Assembly (NCBI RefSeq): GCF_963082655.1
Contig: NC_081554.1
Span: forward strand, 123,975,453 to 124,039,452
From: Stomoxys calcitrans
Taxonomy: Eukaryota > Arthropoda > Insecta > Diptera > Muscidae
DNA length: 64,000 nucleotides
Direction: 5' to 3'
Under the pieces are notes generated by a model, which did no database searches, was not told the DNA's origin, and worked only from the letters and a program-made list of their open reading frames with translations. The position numbers and the translations under genes are program-made. Below, piece after piece: positions 20,500 through 31,512 of the stretch (position 1 is the first letter of the stretch; each line of letters starts with the position of its first letter).

Positions 20500-21065
20500 A
20501 GGTGGGCTCAGCCCGAGGGCCGAGTTGAAGTCTCCCGCTATCCGACTCATTGAAGCCTCCCGCTATCCGACTCAAATATGATTCACCTTGGTCTATATTC
20601 AGATATAGCTGCCACATCGAGCGATCTGCCGATAAAGGGTCTGAAGCCCATAAAAGCTGCATTTGGCCCATAAAAGCCGCAATTATTATATGATTTTGCT
20701 GAAATTTCAAATTGTGAGTTAATTAAAGCCTCCCGATATCCGACTCAAGTATGGTTTAGATCGGTCCATACTCAGATATAGCTGTCATATAGACCGATCT
20801 GCCAATTAAGGGTCTTCGCCCCATAAAAGCTGCATTTATTACCCGATTTCGATTTTAGGGCCTTAATCCCATAAAAGGTGGATTTGTTGTCCGGTTTCGC
20901 ATTATGACTTTTACAAGAGTTCTGGGAACCTGAATAAAATGTGGCCAGCCCCCACTTACATGTTATTATGAACATGGTTGGGTTGTTAGTATAAAACAGG
21001 ATGGTTAATTTATCCATGGTGGTCGGTGTCCAAAGTTCGGCATTGCCGAACTTAACACATTTTTT
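20500..21065 (+). mobile_element. DINE-1-like element, subfamily B, 3' part
   Basis: Units 'tagatcggtccatactcaga', 'ccgatctgccaattaagggt' and 'ccccataaaagctgcattta' lead to the 3' end 'ccatggtggtcggtgtccaa', then the hairpin 'ttcggcattgccgaa' and 'cttaacacatttttt'. A duplicated 'gaagcctcccgctatccgac' occurs at about 20526-20570. Confidence 0.65.
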
Positions 21066-21159
21066 TCTGTTTTTGTTGAAACATTTTTTACTACTTTATC
21101 CGGAATCGGAGTCAAGAAAATTAACTCGAAAATTGCTCTACTCGGACTCCGCAGCCCTG

Positions 21160-22100
21160 GTCTCAGGTATGATATGATCGAAAACCTCTTCTATTCCTCC
21201 CAAGTTAACTATCGTCGCCGAGATTATACCGCAATGGTTTGACTTGCTCCTATTCTCCATCCATTCTTCCATCGCTTTTAGTCTCATTGCCGCATTTTCT
21301 CTGAACATGTTGTATTGTCCTTACGTTACACTCTTTCTCCATCGCAGTCCACCAAACTACTGAGGCGTAATTACGTATTGGCGTAATCACACTCTGAAAA
21401 GCCATTGGACTATCCTTGGATTCGGGCCCCATTTCGAGCCAACGTCACGTCTCCGTAGTGACCATCATCTGTGAACCTTCTCGGTACGCTCCTGAATGCG
21501 ACACTTCCAAATAAGTTTCCTGTCCAGTTTCACTCCTAAGTATATGACATGAATCAGATATGTCAGATATGAATCGTGGTGCGTTAAATTGGCCCATCTT
21601 CGTCTTCCCCGTGAACAGTCGGATTTCAGTTTTCTCTGTGTTAATATTGAGACCCCTACGTCTAGCCCGGTAGTATACTTATTTAACTTACTTTAATTGG
21701 CTATGACAGAATATTTCTTCCACTAGCCGAACGTACAGTAGCGTTCCAAGCGCCTCGATCTTCTGCGCTCATTCTAAAATCTCTGACACCAAGTTTCGAG
21801 GTGTCTCCCACAGCCCGGTAGTATGTCACCTGGAAGACCCTTTCGGCCCTTCTGCATAGCTGATTCGGATCCTAACCCTAAGAAATATTTTAACATCGTC
21901 TGTGTAGCAGACGGTTTCAACGCCCTCCATAGTCAGTATCCGTAATAGGTTATTTATCATGATAACCCATTAGAGTGGCGATAAAATGCCCCTGTGTTTT
22001 TTTGCCAATTTCTCTCTTACATATAAGTCTTGGGACCCACAATTTATCAACCTGTTCCTTAGCATATAGTTTATCCAGTCCCTCGCAATCAATGCATACC
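21160..22100 (-). pseudogene. LOA-type ORF2 relic (RT palm/thumb), split by a nested insertion
   Basis: Minus-strand readings include YASVVWWTAMEKECNVRTIQHVQ (21260-21370) and ETVCYTDDVKIFLR near 21890-21930, which is RT motif C with YTDD instead of YADD. Order and spacing match 14810-15200, but several frameshifts and stops are present. A 135-base insert at 21677-21811 with a 13-bp target duplication interrupts it. The upstream end fades near 22100. Confidence 0.7.
21664..21824 (-). mobile_element. Short LINE 3' end inserted with 13-bp target duplication
   Basis: AGCCCGGTAGTAT occurs at 21664-21676 and 21812-21824, bracketing 135 bases foreign to the LOA relic. On the minus strand the insert reads as the last codons of a retrotransposon ORF (AEDRGAWNATVR then SGRNILS and a stop), followed by 'agtaagttaaataagt' as the 3' terminus. 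This is a severely 5'-truncated retroposed copy of another LINE family. Confidence 0.7.
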
Positions 22101-22302
22101 GCCTATGACATCGAAGTAAACTTTTATTTTATACACAACCCCCGTCCCAGTTACATCCCTTCCAGCACTTTCTAGACTCTGTGTTGGATTTCTTTTGTCT
22201 TCTTTTTTTGTGCCTTCCTTTGCGGCCGATTTTTTCTATCAGTAGAAATTTATTCCCGAATTCGAAGGTTTCCGTCTTTTTTGTTTTTTTCCATATTTTT
22301 GT

Positions 22303-22430
22303 TGGAGGCCATCGTAGCTCAGAGGTTAGCATGTTCGCCTATGACGCTGAGAGGGTTCAGTCGTGGTTATTCCCTCATATTTCTGGCGACATTTGTGAGA
22401 TACTAATCCATGTAGAAACTTCTTCTCGGA
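22303..22430 (+). mobile_element. Degenerate SINE copy
   Basis: 'tggaggccatcgtagctcag' and 'aggttagcatgttcgcctat' match the SINE head at 7586-7626, and 'ggcgacatttgtgagatact' matches 7703-7722. The B box region is deleted or altered ('gagagggttcagtcg'), so the pol III promoter is broken. Confidence 0.75.
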
Positions 22431-22790
22431 AAGTACATCCGAATTCTAAAAAAAATTATTCCAGAATTCGGTCATAAATCGATAAGGTAAAAACACATCC
22501 GTATTCATTAAAACTCAACATTAGAATTTGGTCAGAAGTCTTAACGACAACTCTAAATTCCCTTCCGAATTTCTCATAATTTTGGTTCAGAATTCTGTAA
22601 GCTTCTGTCAGAAACATCGGCATAAATATCAGATTTCCCTCCGATATTTCGCTCCGTATCCATGTCAACCACTCCATAAAATTTTCGTGAAGAATTTGGG
22701 AAGACTTCGGATCCGAATTCAGATGTATTTTTTGGCTTTTGGCAGACTTCTGACCGAATTCTGAACGTTTGGTTCACTGGTTAATTATAT
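22431..22790. other. Unclassified stretch rich in 'gaattc'-type words
   Basis: Recurrent 'ttccgaattc', 'cagaattctg' and 'gaattcggtc' words suggest a decayed short-period repeat. Overlapping frames on both strands (for example 22528-22764) have no family resemblance. Confidence 0.35.
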
Positions 22791-22797
22791 ATAAGAC

Positions 22798-23627
22798 AAG
22801 CTGAGCCTGGCCCGCACCGCTGCACCCGATAATGCTATGTTGGAGAGGAGTACTCTTATTTTGGAAATTTATGCCTAATTTCAGATGAAAATGTATTACA
22901 ATTTTACTGTGTATTTTTCTACACTCAAATACCGCTTATCTAAAAACCACATTGCAATGGCGAGTAAAAGTCCTTCTTGGGGTGTGGCGGACCCCCAGGG
23001 ACTTAGTCCCAAAAGTGAAAGTCAATTTCGTTGATCCTCCATTGTTTTATTTGGTGAAATAATCTATTGGAAGCGATTTTGGAAGGTAAAACGCCACCTA
23101 GATTCTTTGACACAAAGTTTAATCTCATATTCGTAATCATCTCCCAAATACCTTTCATTTGAGTCTTATATTGATATGATCGAGTAAATTACCTTTTGGG
23201 AGTGGGGCGACCCGCAAACACTTAGACATAATTTTTCATGTCATATTCGTAATTTTCTTCCGAATACCTTTCATTTGAGTCCCATATTGATATGTACGTC
23301 CAATATGTTTGTTTGGGAAACTTTTGGGATTGGAGTGGCCCCCGGGTTTCTTGGATCCAACTTTTAATACCATATTCGTATTCTAATCTAATAACCTTTA
23401 ATTTGATTACCCATATTGTCGCGATCGGTCAACCTTGATTTTGGGTGGTGTTTTTGGGGTTACGGTGGAGGGTCCGCCCCCTTCCAAAATTAACAAATTA
23501 TATAGACTATTCCTCCTTCCTGACCATATTGGTAATCTACTCTCGAATACATTTCATTCGAGTCCCATATTATCATTACCATCCAATATGCCCATTTGAA
23601 GGGGTTTTGGGTTCGCAAACTCATTTT
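22798..23627 (-). mobile_element. Family X copy, 5' part missing
   Basis: The left end 'agctgagcctggcccgcacc' is the family's 3' terminus read on the minus strand. 'cgataatgctatgttggaga' matches 1649-1668. The following units ('cctttcatttgagtcccata') belong to the minisatellite body. It is bounded on the right by a DINE-1-like insertion at 23628. Confidence 0.55.
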
Positions 23628-24606
23628 TATACCCTCCTCCATAGGTTGGGGGTATACTAATTTCGTCATTCTGTTTGTAACACCGCGAAATATTCGTCTG
23701 AGACCCCATAAAGCATATATATTCTTGATGGTCATGTCAATTTAAGTCGATCTAGCCATTTCCGTCCGTCCGTCTGTCTGTCGAAAGGACGCTAACTTTC
23801 GAAGATGTAAAGCTAGCTGTTTGAAATTTTGCACAAATACTTTTTATTAGTGTAGGTCGGTTGGGATTGTAAATGGGCCAAGTCGGTCCATGTTTTGATA
23901 TAGCTGCCAAATAAATCGATCTTGGACCTTGACTTTTAGAGGGCGCAATTCTCATCCAATTTGGCAGACATTTTGTACAACGGTTTGCACGTAGTGTTTT
24001 GGTATCACTTCCAACAACTGTACTAAGTATGTATGATTCAAATCGGTTCATAATCTGGTTTAGCTGTCATATAAACTGATCTTGGATCTTGACTTCTTGA
24101 GCCAATCGATCGCAATTTTGCATGAGGTGTTTTGTTATGACTTCCAATTAGTGTGCTAAGTATGGCGCAAATCGGTACATAACCAGTATAGCTGACATAT
24201 AAACTGATCTGGGCTCTTGACTTCTTGAGCCTCTAGAGAGAACATAATTCTCATCCGATTTGGCAAACATTTTGTACAACGGTTTCTCTAATGGCGTTCA
24301 GCATACGTGTCTAATATGGTCTGAATCAATCAATAGCTTGATACAGTTGCCATATAAACCTATCTCCCGATTTTGCTTCTTGAGCGCTACAAGGCGCAAT
24401 TCTTATCCGAATGAACTCAAATATTACACAATGACTTCTACAATGGTCAGCATTCATTTATGGTCCGAATCGGACTATAACTTGATATAGCCCCAATAGC
24501 ATATTAGTTCTTATTCAATATTCTTTGTTTGCCTAAAAAGATATGCGATCCATGGTGGAGGGTATATAAGATTCGGCCCGATCGAACTTAGCACGCTCTT
24601 ACTTGT
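23628..24606 (+). mobile_element. DINE-1-like element, subfamily A, full length
   Basis: The 5' end 'tataccctcctccataggtt' is followed by 'accccataaagcatatatat', a tccgtccgtctgtctgtcg core, five or so internal units ('tagctgccaaataaatcgat', 'cttgagcctctagaga') and the 3' end 'gattcggcccgatcgaactt' plus 'agcacgctcttacttgtt'. It is the counterpart, in opposite orientation, of 8170-9147. Confidence 0.8.
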
Positions 24607-25159
24607 TATATATATAGATAGATAGATAGTGAACTTCATACTCACTTGAGAGTGAATGACTGTCATTCTTTCTCATAGCTTTTCACTCAGCTTTTCACAC
24701 CGTGAGACAGAACTTAAGAGTATATTTTATTTTTTATTCAATCAGCCCTATTCTGAATAACAATTCCCTGGGAGTTTATTCCCTACTCCCTTTTCCCCTA
24801 TTCTGAATAACAATTTACTGGGAGTTTTTTTCCCTAATCCCTTTTCCCTTATTCTAAACCAACTTCGAAAAAGGGAAATCTCTCCCACGGAAGGAAGTAG
24901 CTATTCTGAATCGATATAAAAGGCGATAAAACTTAAGAAAAATTCCCCCAAACAAATAAAAGGGAGTTAGGATAAAAAATTGTGAATTTTGTGTTTTAAA
25001 AAAAATGGTACCATTTCTTATTACTTACGAACAATTTAAAATGTATGGAAATTATTTTTCACTTTTTCATAAAAAACAAGTACAAATTTTGTTAGGTTCT
25101 CCCGGTTTAAATATGTCATGTACCTACCATAGAAGATTTTCTTAAGTTTTTCAATTTTA
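24607..25159. other. Spacer with a 50-bp tandem repeat
   Basis: It contains 'tagatagatagatag' near 24617 and the tandem at 24746. No gene seen. Confidence 0.4.
24746..24860 (+). repeat. 50-bp tandem repeat, 2.3 units
   Basis: Units beginning 'ccctattctgaataacaat' start at 24746 and 24796, with a partial third at 24846. Each contains 'ctgggagttt' and 'tcccttttccc'. Confidence 0.75.
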
Positions 25160-25290
25160 TTGGCACTCCGTTCCGAGTTGGATACTTAAAGGAGGTCTCT
25201 AATCATTGAGTTTAAAGTAGAATCGGGCGGCACTCAATGATGTGCAAGAAGTCTTCTGCCTGTTCCTTAATGGAATGTTCGTGGGCAATT
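25160..25290 (+). mobile_element. SINE 3' fragment
   Basis: 'tggcactccgttccgagttg' through 'tcaatgatgtgcaagaagtc' and 'ccttaatggaatgttcgtgg' aligns with 7754-7885 of the SINE. The head with the pol III boxes is absent. Confidence 0.75.
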
Positions 25291-25414
25291 ATTCAAAGAT
25301 AAAGGGTGATTTTTTTGAGGTTAGGATTTTCATGCATTAGTATTTGACAGATCACGTGGGATTTCAGACATGGTGTCAAAGAGAAAGATGCTCAGTATGC
25401 TTTGACATTTCATC

Positions 25415-25500
25415 ATGAATAGACTTACTAACGAGCAACGCTTGCAAATCATTGAATTTTATTACCAAAATCAATGTTCGGTTCGAAATGTGTTCATTCA
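25415..25500 (+). pseudogene. Transposase N-terminus (DUF4817-type HTH)
   Basis: The reading MNRLTNEQRLQIIEFYYQNQCSVRNVF is the start of a Tc1/mariner-superfamily transposase with an N-terminal helix-turn-helix (DUF4817 in Pfam, to my recollection). After NVF the sequence switches to an inverted piece of the same gene, so no working protein remains. Confidence 0.7.
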
Positions 25501-25650
25501 CCGTAACGTTGCGTCCAACAGCATCTTTGAAAAAATACGGTCCAATGATTCCACCAGCATACAAACCACACCAAACAGTGCATTTTTCGGGATGCATGGG
25601 CAGTTCTTGAACGGCTTCTGGTTGCTCTTCACTCCAAATGCGGCAATCAC
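25500..25650 (-). pseudogene. Transposase catalytic-core fragment
   Basis: On the minus strand: CRIWSEEQPEAVQELPMHPEKCTVWCGLYAGGIIGPYFFKDAVGRNVTVN, the segment between the first and second catalytic acidic residues of the DUF4817-type transposase. The first Asp (FSDEAHFW) is deleted here but retained in the copy at 56410-56760. Confidence 0.7.
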
Positions 25651-25789
25651 CCTTTACTTGGCGCCACATTTGGCAGCACTTACTCCACAGGAGTAAGGAT
25701 AAATCCATTAGTCGCTTTCGGCAGCACTATGTCCAGCAGCCGTCCCAACCGCCAAGAAAAGCGACCGCCACCCGGAAATGTCGATTAAA

Positions 25790-26220
25790 TCTAATTCCAT
25801 AAAAGTCGGCCTTTAGTTTGGCCCAAATGGGTCCAGATTTGAAAATAGCTGCCATGTAGACCGATATCTCGATTTAAAGTCTTAGCCCCATAAAAGGCGC
25901 ATTTATAATCCGATTTCACTGAAATTTGACACAGTAACTTATATTAGGCTTTTCGACATCCGTGTCGTATATGGTTCAGATCGGTTTATTTTTAGATATA
26001 GTTGCTAAAAAGACCAATATTTTGTAATACGTAATTGAACAATGACTTGTACTTATTAGTATTTGGTCCAAATCGGAACATATTTCGATATAACTGCTAT
26101 GGGACATAAGGTATGCAATCTTCACCGGATTTTGATGAAAGGTGGTTTACATATATACACGAGGTGGTGGGTATCCAAAGTTCGGCCCGGCCGAACTTAA
26201 CGCCTTTTTACTTGTTTTTA
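25790..26220 (+). mobile_element. DINE-1-like element, subfamily B, 3' part
   Basis: 'gatttaaagtcttagcccca', 'taaaaggcgcatttataatc' and the 3' end 'aagttcggcccggccgaact' plus 'taacgcctttttacttgttt'. It is nearly parallel to 55830-56250, suggesting both descend from the same subfamily. Confidence 0.75.
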
Positions 26221-26879
26221 TTTAACGATATAATTTTGTCTCTTTATGCATATATTGCATGAGCTAAAAACATTTCGAGCGCCCGTTTCAATTTGAATCT
26301 TTCTCTAGTAATAAATATATAAGTTATGAAGCGCTTAATTAGATTTTACCATAGGCACTCGCCTATGATCCGTATAAAAATGCGTATAGAGGCGAAAAAT
26401 GTGCGAAAAACATCTTCCCTCTTATGAATAATCAATACGATCGACAAAAAAGAGCAGATGAAAGAGCTCGTGTCGCATTTCTCTTTAATTTCAGAAATTA
26501 TATTTAAGAAGAGAATGTGTCAATTTTAGGATCTAAATACATTTATGAGTAAAATTGTAAAATTTTAGTTTTAAGAGTATTTGAAAGAAAACAAAAAACC
26601 AAATACAATTTCCATCTTTTTGTGCTCACTCTAAATCGAATCATCAATCAAAACGCAATTGGCGGCCACAGAATTAGCATTAAATCACTGCCAACAACAA
26701 TCACATTCTTCCAGAGATAAGACCAACAATCTAGTTCCATGTGATTGGTCGCAATGCTCGTTTTAATTCGTGTGTCTTATGTTATGGAACACGAGTGTTC
26801 AAAAGTCCATACGATGGTACATTTCTAACGCATACAAATAGGTGGTAAGCTTATCAAGTCATTCAGTTTATTTTTGCCG
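26221..26879. other. AT-rich low-copy DNA, no gene recognised
   Basis: No repeat shared with the window and no coding frame above 60 codons. It may be single-copy host DNA. Confidence 0.35.
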
Positions 26880-27459
26880 TGAAATATAGATATACGGCTT
26901 TTGATAGTCGTGACATTCGGTCAAGTTATGTCTGCCCGTCCATCAGTCTGTCACAGTAGCGTTCAAATGAATGCAGCTATATGCTTGAAGTACAGGTTCT
27001 TCATATGGATGCAGGTCGTTGGGGTTTGTAAATAGGCTATGTGGATAGCTTTATTTAGATTTAAGCATATAAACTGATGCTCCGACTTCTTGAGCCCCCA
27101 AAAGCTTTAACTCATATTCCGTTAGACTGAAAGCTGGTATGTCAAGTAAATTTATAAATCTTTGTTGCCGACAAAATTGCAAGATCTTTTATAATAAATT
27201 CATGCAAGAATTTGTGACGAACACTACTTTTCTTGCTCGTCCAAAATTTATCGACCATCGTAAGTCATATCAATGTCCCAAGTTTCCTGAAGATTATTAA
27301 TACAAAAAAATACCTTTTTTCCGCAACATTACTCAAAATCGGACTAACATATATATAGGAGCTATCTCCAAATCTAAACCAACTTTCTACGGCTTCAGCA
27401 GACTACGTCCATAGGCCAAATAAATGCCTTTGCCAAATTTGAAATTTATCCGATGAAAA
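26880..27459 (+). mobile_element. Decayed DINE-1-like copy
   Basis: 'gccgtgaaatatagatatac', 'gtctgcccgtccatcagtct', 'gcaggtcgttggggtttgta' and 'ccgacttcttgagccccca' follow the order of subfamily A but with heavy divergence. No recognisable 3' end. Confidence 0.5.
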
Positions 27460-27579
27460 TTGCAATCCGTACATTGTACCCAAATTAACATGTACGGACC
27501 AGATCGACGCCAGAAAGAGGTCGGCGATCAAGATATCATACCTATATATGCGGCCTTGGCGGATGTCTTCATCAGGGAC

Positions 27580-28090
27580 ATCGTTGACGAGGAGAAGATA
27601 GTGTGGGCAGTACGTACTATCCGGCTATTTAAATCGGCCGGACCTGATGGTATTATCCCGGTACTGCTGCTGGAGTCCCTTGGGGTCAACCTGCCATGGA
27701 TTTTCCGGGCGAGCCTGACATTGTACCAAGGCTATTAGTTGTCATCGTTTTTACTCAATGGCCCTTGAGGAAGTGGTACGGGGGGTCGAGACGTCCCTCC
27801 GGCAGAAAAAGTACACTATGGCGGCCTTCTTGAATATTGAGCGGGCCTTCAATAAAGTAGTGATAGGATCGATAGTCGTCCCACTGAACCGCAAGGGGAT
27901 ACGTAATACTATCTCCCAGTGGACTCATAAAATGGAAAATGCAAGAAGATAATCGGTTAGGCGGACGACGTCGTGTTGCTGGTCCGAGGCAGGTTTTTGT
28001 CCACATGGAAGTGTCACGGAGGAGATTGTCGCGATGGGCTACCAGAAATGGATTGAGGACCATCCCAAGGATAAACGGAGCTGGTGCTCT
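27580..28090 (+). pseudogene. Reverse transcriptase relic
   Basis: IVWAVRTIRLFKSAGPDGIIPVLLLESLG matches RT domain 0/1. MALEEVVRGVETSLRQKKYTMAAFLNIERAFNKVV (27758 on) contains motif A, in which the first catalytic Asp is Asn (FLN instead of FLD). ADDVVLLVRG at 27961-27990 is motif C with both Asp, in another frame. Motif B is lost in a deletion near 27950. Non-functional. Confidence 0.75.
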
Positions 28091-28189
28091 TCACTCGCAG
28101 ATAAAGAGTTTTTAACTACAAAAGTAGGCCGATAGGTGGAAATTATTAAAATTTACCACCAAAATTCAGAGTCAGTGGCCTCATCGTTA

Positions 28190-28720
28190 AGAGCGCTATG
28201 ATGAGGTTCAATTTTGCCTGAATGGCTTCGTCAATAAGCAAAATATACGTTATTGATATATTTGGCCCCAATTGGATGATATGAACTTGGAGGACATGTG
28301 GTTCCAACAGGACGGCGCCACAACACACGGCGAATGCAACAATCAATTTATTGAAAACCATGTTTAGAGAACGTGTTATCTCACGAAACGATTCTGTCGA
28401 TTGGCCGCCTCGGTCGTGCGATTTGACGCTGTTAGACTATTTCCTGTGGAACTACGTCAAGTCTATGTCAACAACCAGCGACGATTGAATATCAAAACTG
28501 TGAATATCGTGAAATTGCAGCAGTTTCGGCCAATTTATGTTTGAAAACAGTCGAAAATTGATTTAAGAGTCTGGACTTCTGCAAGCGTGCCCGTGATGGC
28601 CATGCAAAAGAAATCGAGTTCCATACATAATGGCATCGAACGTACTTTTGCAGGAATAAAAAATTTCCTTGATATCCAAAACCGTTTTTGTTTCATTAAA
28701 AAAAAATTTTGTAGCGCTCT
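28190..28720 (+). mobile_element. Tc1/mariner-like deletion derivative nested in LINE
   Basis: The ends AGAGCGCTA (28190) and TAGCGCTCT (28720) are complementary and flanked by TA at 28188-28189 and 28721-28722. The interior reads NLEDMWFQQDGATTH (second catalytic Asp), then in a shifted frame DWPPRSCDLTLLDYFLWNYVKS (third catalytic residue region) and a decayed C-terminus, followed by 'gcaggaataaaaaatttcct'. The 5' two thirds of the gene is missing. Confidence 0.8.
28280..28610 (+). pseudogene. Transposase C-terminal half relic
   Basis: MNLEDMWFQQDGATTHGE, then after frameshifts SVDWPPRSCDLTLLDYFLWNYVKSM and ENWFKSLDFCKRARDGHAKEIEFHT-like reading. WFQQDGA and CDLTxLDYFLW are hallmarks of the DUF4817-type Tc1/mariner group, also present at 25.3 and 56.3 kb, but the terminal repeats differ, so it is a separate family. 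Confidence 0.7.
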
Positions 28721-28904
28721 TATTTAAAGACCAATTTTAAGATACCGAAATTCAGACTTCCGTCATTGCATGGAGCAGTCGAAGGAAGCGCAGTACCTTG
28801 CCATAATCCGCCTTTCGAAGTGGAATGCATAGGAAAGGAGCCGTAAGGCATTGTGCGATTTTTACTCCTGGGTAGGGTAACCCCCACGATGATTTATTGA
28901 ATGT

Positions 28905-29330
28905 ATACGATCTTCACTGATGGCTCCAAGATGGAGCCAAGGATTAACTTGGGGTCTACTCCGATGCACCCAACATCGGTATTTCTCTGAGACTACAGGA
29001 CGAGTGTAAGGTCCTGCAGGCCGAGGTCTGTGACATTATAGTAGCCGCAAGAGAAATTCTTCTAAGAGATCTACAGTCCTCAAAAGTCAGGATTTATGGG
29101 GACAGTTTGGCGGCGCTAAAAGCCATGGATTTAAAGACGGTGAAGTCGAGGTTTGTGACGGATTTATTGGAGTCCCTGGATAAGATCCGGCTCCATGATG
29201 TGACGATGATATTGGTTCCCGGACACGAAGAAATGAAGGGATGAATGCACCAGGAGGGGTACGTCTGCGTCGAGTGTACGAGTCACCGTTCTTGCCTACA
29301 TGTCATTTGTCGAACTACTGAACATAGTAG
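28905..29330 (+). pseudogene. RNase H relic of the split LINE
   Basis: IFTDGSKME at about 28912 holds the first catalytic Asp of RNase H. Downstream pieces include 'gacagtttggcggcgctaaa' (DSLAAL, the third catalytic Asp region) and 'gttcccggacacgaa' (VPGHE, the final motif). Many stops. Confidence 0.65.
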
Positions 29331-29565
29331 ATGGGATGGCCAGAGAGGGATCGGTGGCGTGATGGGACATAGCCGATAGTTGCCGGACAACTAAACCGCC
29401 AAACTGGACTCCGAGTGAACTCACCAATGGTGTGCAACCCGTTCAACCTAACCCAACATATACGGGCAGACGGACATGGCTAATATAGTCAGAAATTGGA
29501 TCTTAATCAATCCATATTCTTATCAATAGGTGTGTCTCTTTTAACAAATTCCCTAAGTTATAATA

Positions 29566-29760
29566 CCCTAAACCACAATAGTAATACTGTATCCGACTGC
29601 CTGACTATAATACGGGCCTGTCGGCAGAGATCCGAGCTATCAAGGAATGTGTGAAAATCTTTGCGAACAGTTAGATAGCCATCTGGGTTATAACAACCAG
29701 GCTCGTAAGGTCTAACACAATCTCGGCATTGAAGTGCATAGGGTAACAGAATTGAACCAA
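29566..29760 (+). pseudogene. Small RNase H fragment of LOA-type element
   Basis: The reading DYNTGLSAEIRAIKECVKIFANS-stop-IAIWVITTRLVRSNTIS parallels the RNase H helix of the LOA element (DHNTIL..KIRAITECVKW at 43021 on). It starts after 'ctgcctgactataatacggg' and fades near 29760. Confidence 0.65.
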
Positions 29761-31254
29761 CTTTGGGCATGGAATGGAATAAGATTACGGATTTTGTGCA
29801 GAAAGCTTCAAGAAGAATTCACCACGCAATACAACTTTACACTGGAGTTCACTAAAATGGAACACGAAAATTGTCAGAGATGAATCTTGGTCGAACAATA
29901 CTCTGCATTCTGCTTAAAATGTTCACCAATTCATTAATTTTATGTCTACACTAGCTGAACCGTGCACGCTCTAATGCGCATTCTCTCCATCTCTAATAAT
30001 TATAATAATAATTATTATATTGATTAATGATTATTAATGATTAATATTTGAGCCCAATATTTCCATGGACGGTAATTTGTAATTTACGGATGTCAAATAT
30101 GTCTTGCTTAGGGAGTGTTTGGAGAGTGGGGTGGCCAACCACATACTTGGCTTTAAAAGTAGATACCAGATACGTGCTCTACTCCAAAATACCTTTTATT
30201 TGAGCCCCATATTACTGTGATCTGTAAATGAGTCCAGTTTGCCAGCGGGGGCGGTGGCAATTTATCTAGAACGTCGTTGCATAGTATTAAATTAAAACAG
30301 GGCTGATGTAGCCCATTTACTATCTTCAAAGACCTATATCAGTAAGAAGTACATGTGTAAAATTTCAAACGGAAGCTTTATTCGTTTGAACGAGTTCCTG
30401 ATTTCAACCAAGACTAAAATGATGACTTGTTTGGCAGTCTGATATTTTCTATTTTTCTTATCTTCTCCTTATACTTCAGTGAAGGCTATAAATAGTACTG
30501 GTAAAAATATCTTCCACTATATAGTTAACGTAGGTCAAAAAAGTTCTTCCGCGAATTACATAGTCATTCGGCCGCAATTAATCTCTTCGTATAATCTTTT
30601 CACTACGGCCACTATAATTTTTAGTGTGCGGAATTGCGAACGAATTGTGAAGTGGAATCGCAATTTAACTCTCTGAAATTAACTCAAACTTTCCATTGGG
30701 TCTATAGCAATTATTTTTCTTTGCTCGTGTGAACTTTGGAGTCAACAAAAATGATTGTACATGCTAGCACAAACATTATAAAAATATTTTTTTATTTTTA
30801 TATGAAACAGTCACAGCTCTCCAAATTGTAAAAAAGAAACACTCAGTAGCCTAAGAAAACCATATGGGGCTTCTCATTGATGATCGAACGGTATGGACTT
30901 CAGACCATCGTTCTGATAACTCTGAATCATCGAGGCGTATAGTATGCCCAATTGGCGCACAATTTAAGTTTTTGGTTTATTAAACAAAAACCATTAAAAT
31001 GTAATTGAAATAATCTGCAAATGAAATCTGTTGCCAGCGGGCTGTGGCCACCATCTTTAATAAAAGCAAAGCGCCAACAAGTGAGCACGAGGTCTGTGAA
31101 TGATTGTCGGCAAATATGGTACAAACAATTCCATGGGATAAATTATATGATAAACGTTCCCATTACAACATCACTGACATACTCTTATATTGTTCTGATC
31201 TTAGACCGGTGCGTACTTTAAGCACGGATATAAAACGAACTTAAAGATAGAGAA
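29761..31254. other. Mixed AT-rich DNA with one family X scrap
   Basis: 30050-30300 carries family X phrases ('accttttatttgagccccat', 'gtgtttggagagtggggtgg'). A run of att/aat words lies at 29994-30050. The frames at 30479-30676, 30927-31124 and 31021-31221 show no family motif and are not called. Confidence 0.4.
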
Positions 31255-31505
31255 ACGATTGAGTTAAGAACGAAAAACTCTGGACGAACCTTTGTAGCTC
31301 CGTGAAAGACACATAGAAGACTTTTAAGCTACGGAAGATTTTAAACATCAACATCTTATACTACTGGCTTTAAAAGTAAGATAATGTACGGACAGTGTCC
31401 AATGAGGAATCACTTCAACGGATATGAACCACTGGAAGAGGTTGTCACTGGCATGCATTAGTCTGGGAAATGTTGAGAAAGATGTGTCTGAGTCAAGAAT
31501 ATCTA
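31255..31505 (+). pseudogene. Fragment of the 59-62 kb LINE family
   Basis: 'cgaacctttgtagctccgtg' and 'gaagaggttgtcactggcat' through 'gatgtgtctgagtcaagaat' align with 60120-60385 of the plus-strand LINE (linker between endonuclease and RT; EEVVTGMH). No open frame. The fragment is cut on the right by a DINE-1-like element. Confidence 0.65.
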
Positions 31506-31512
31506 TCTATTA

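Larger units (their letters stand above)
25302..25654 (-). mobile_element. Tc1/mariner-like deletion derivative, TA-flanked
   Basis: AAGGGTGATTTTTTTGAGG at 25302 and ATCACCCTT at the right end (25654), with TA at 25300-25301 and 25655-25656. The left ~180 bases match the arm of the fold-back copy at 56336. The right terminal repeat is reduced to about a dozen bases by a deletion that starts at 'ccaaatgcggcaat'. It contains both a transposase start on the plus strand (MNRLTNEQRLQIIEFYYQNQCSVRNVF) and part of the catalytic domain on the minus strand. Confidence 0.8.
27470..29460 (+). mobile_element. RNase H-bearing LINE relic, split by a transposon
   Basis: RT pieces (27590-28090) and an RNase H start (28910-28960) lie in the same orientation, separated by a 531-bp TA-flanked element (28190-28720). 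Stops and frameshifts are frequent. The tail 'atggtgtgcaacccgttcaa' at about 29429-29448 and 'cctaacccaac' is a typical LINE 3' region. Probably I/R1/LOA group, not the same family as the 12-15.7 kb element. Confidence 0.65.
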
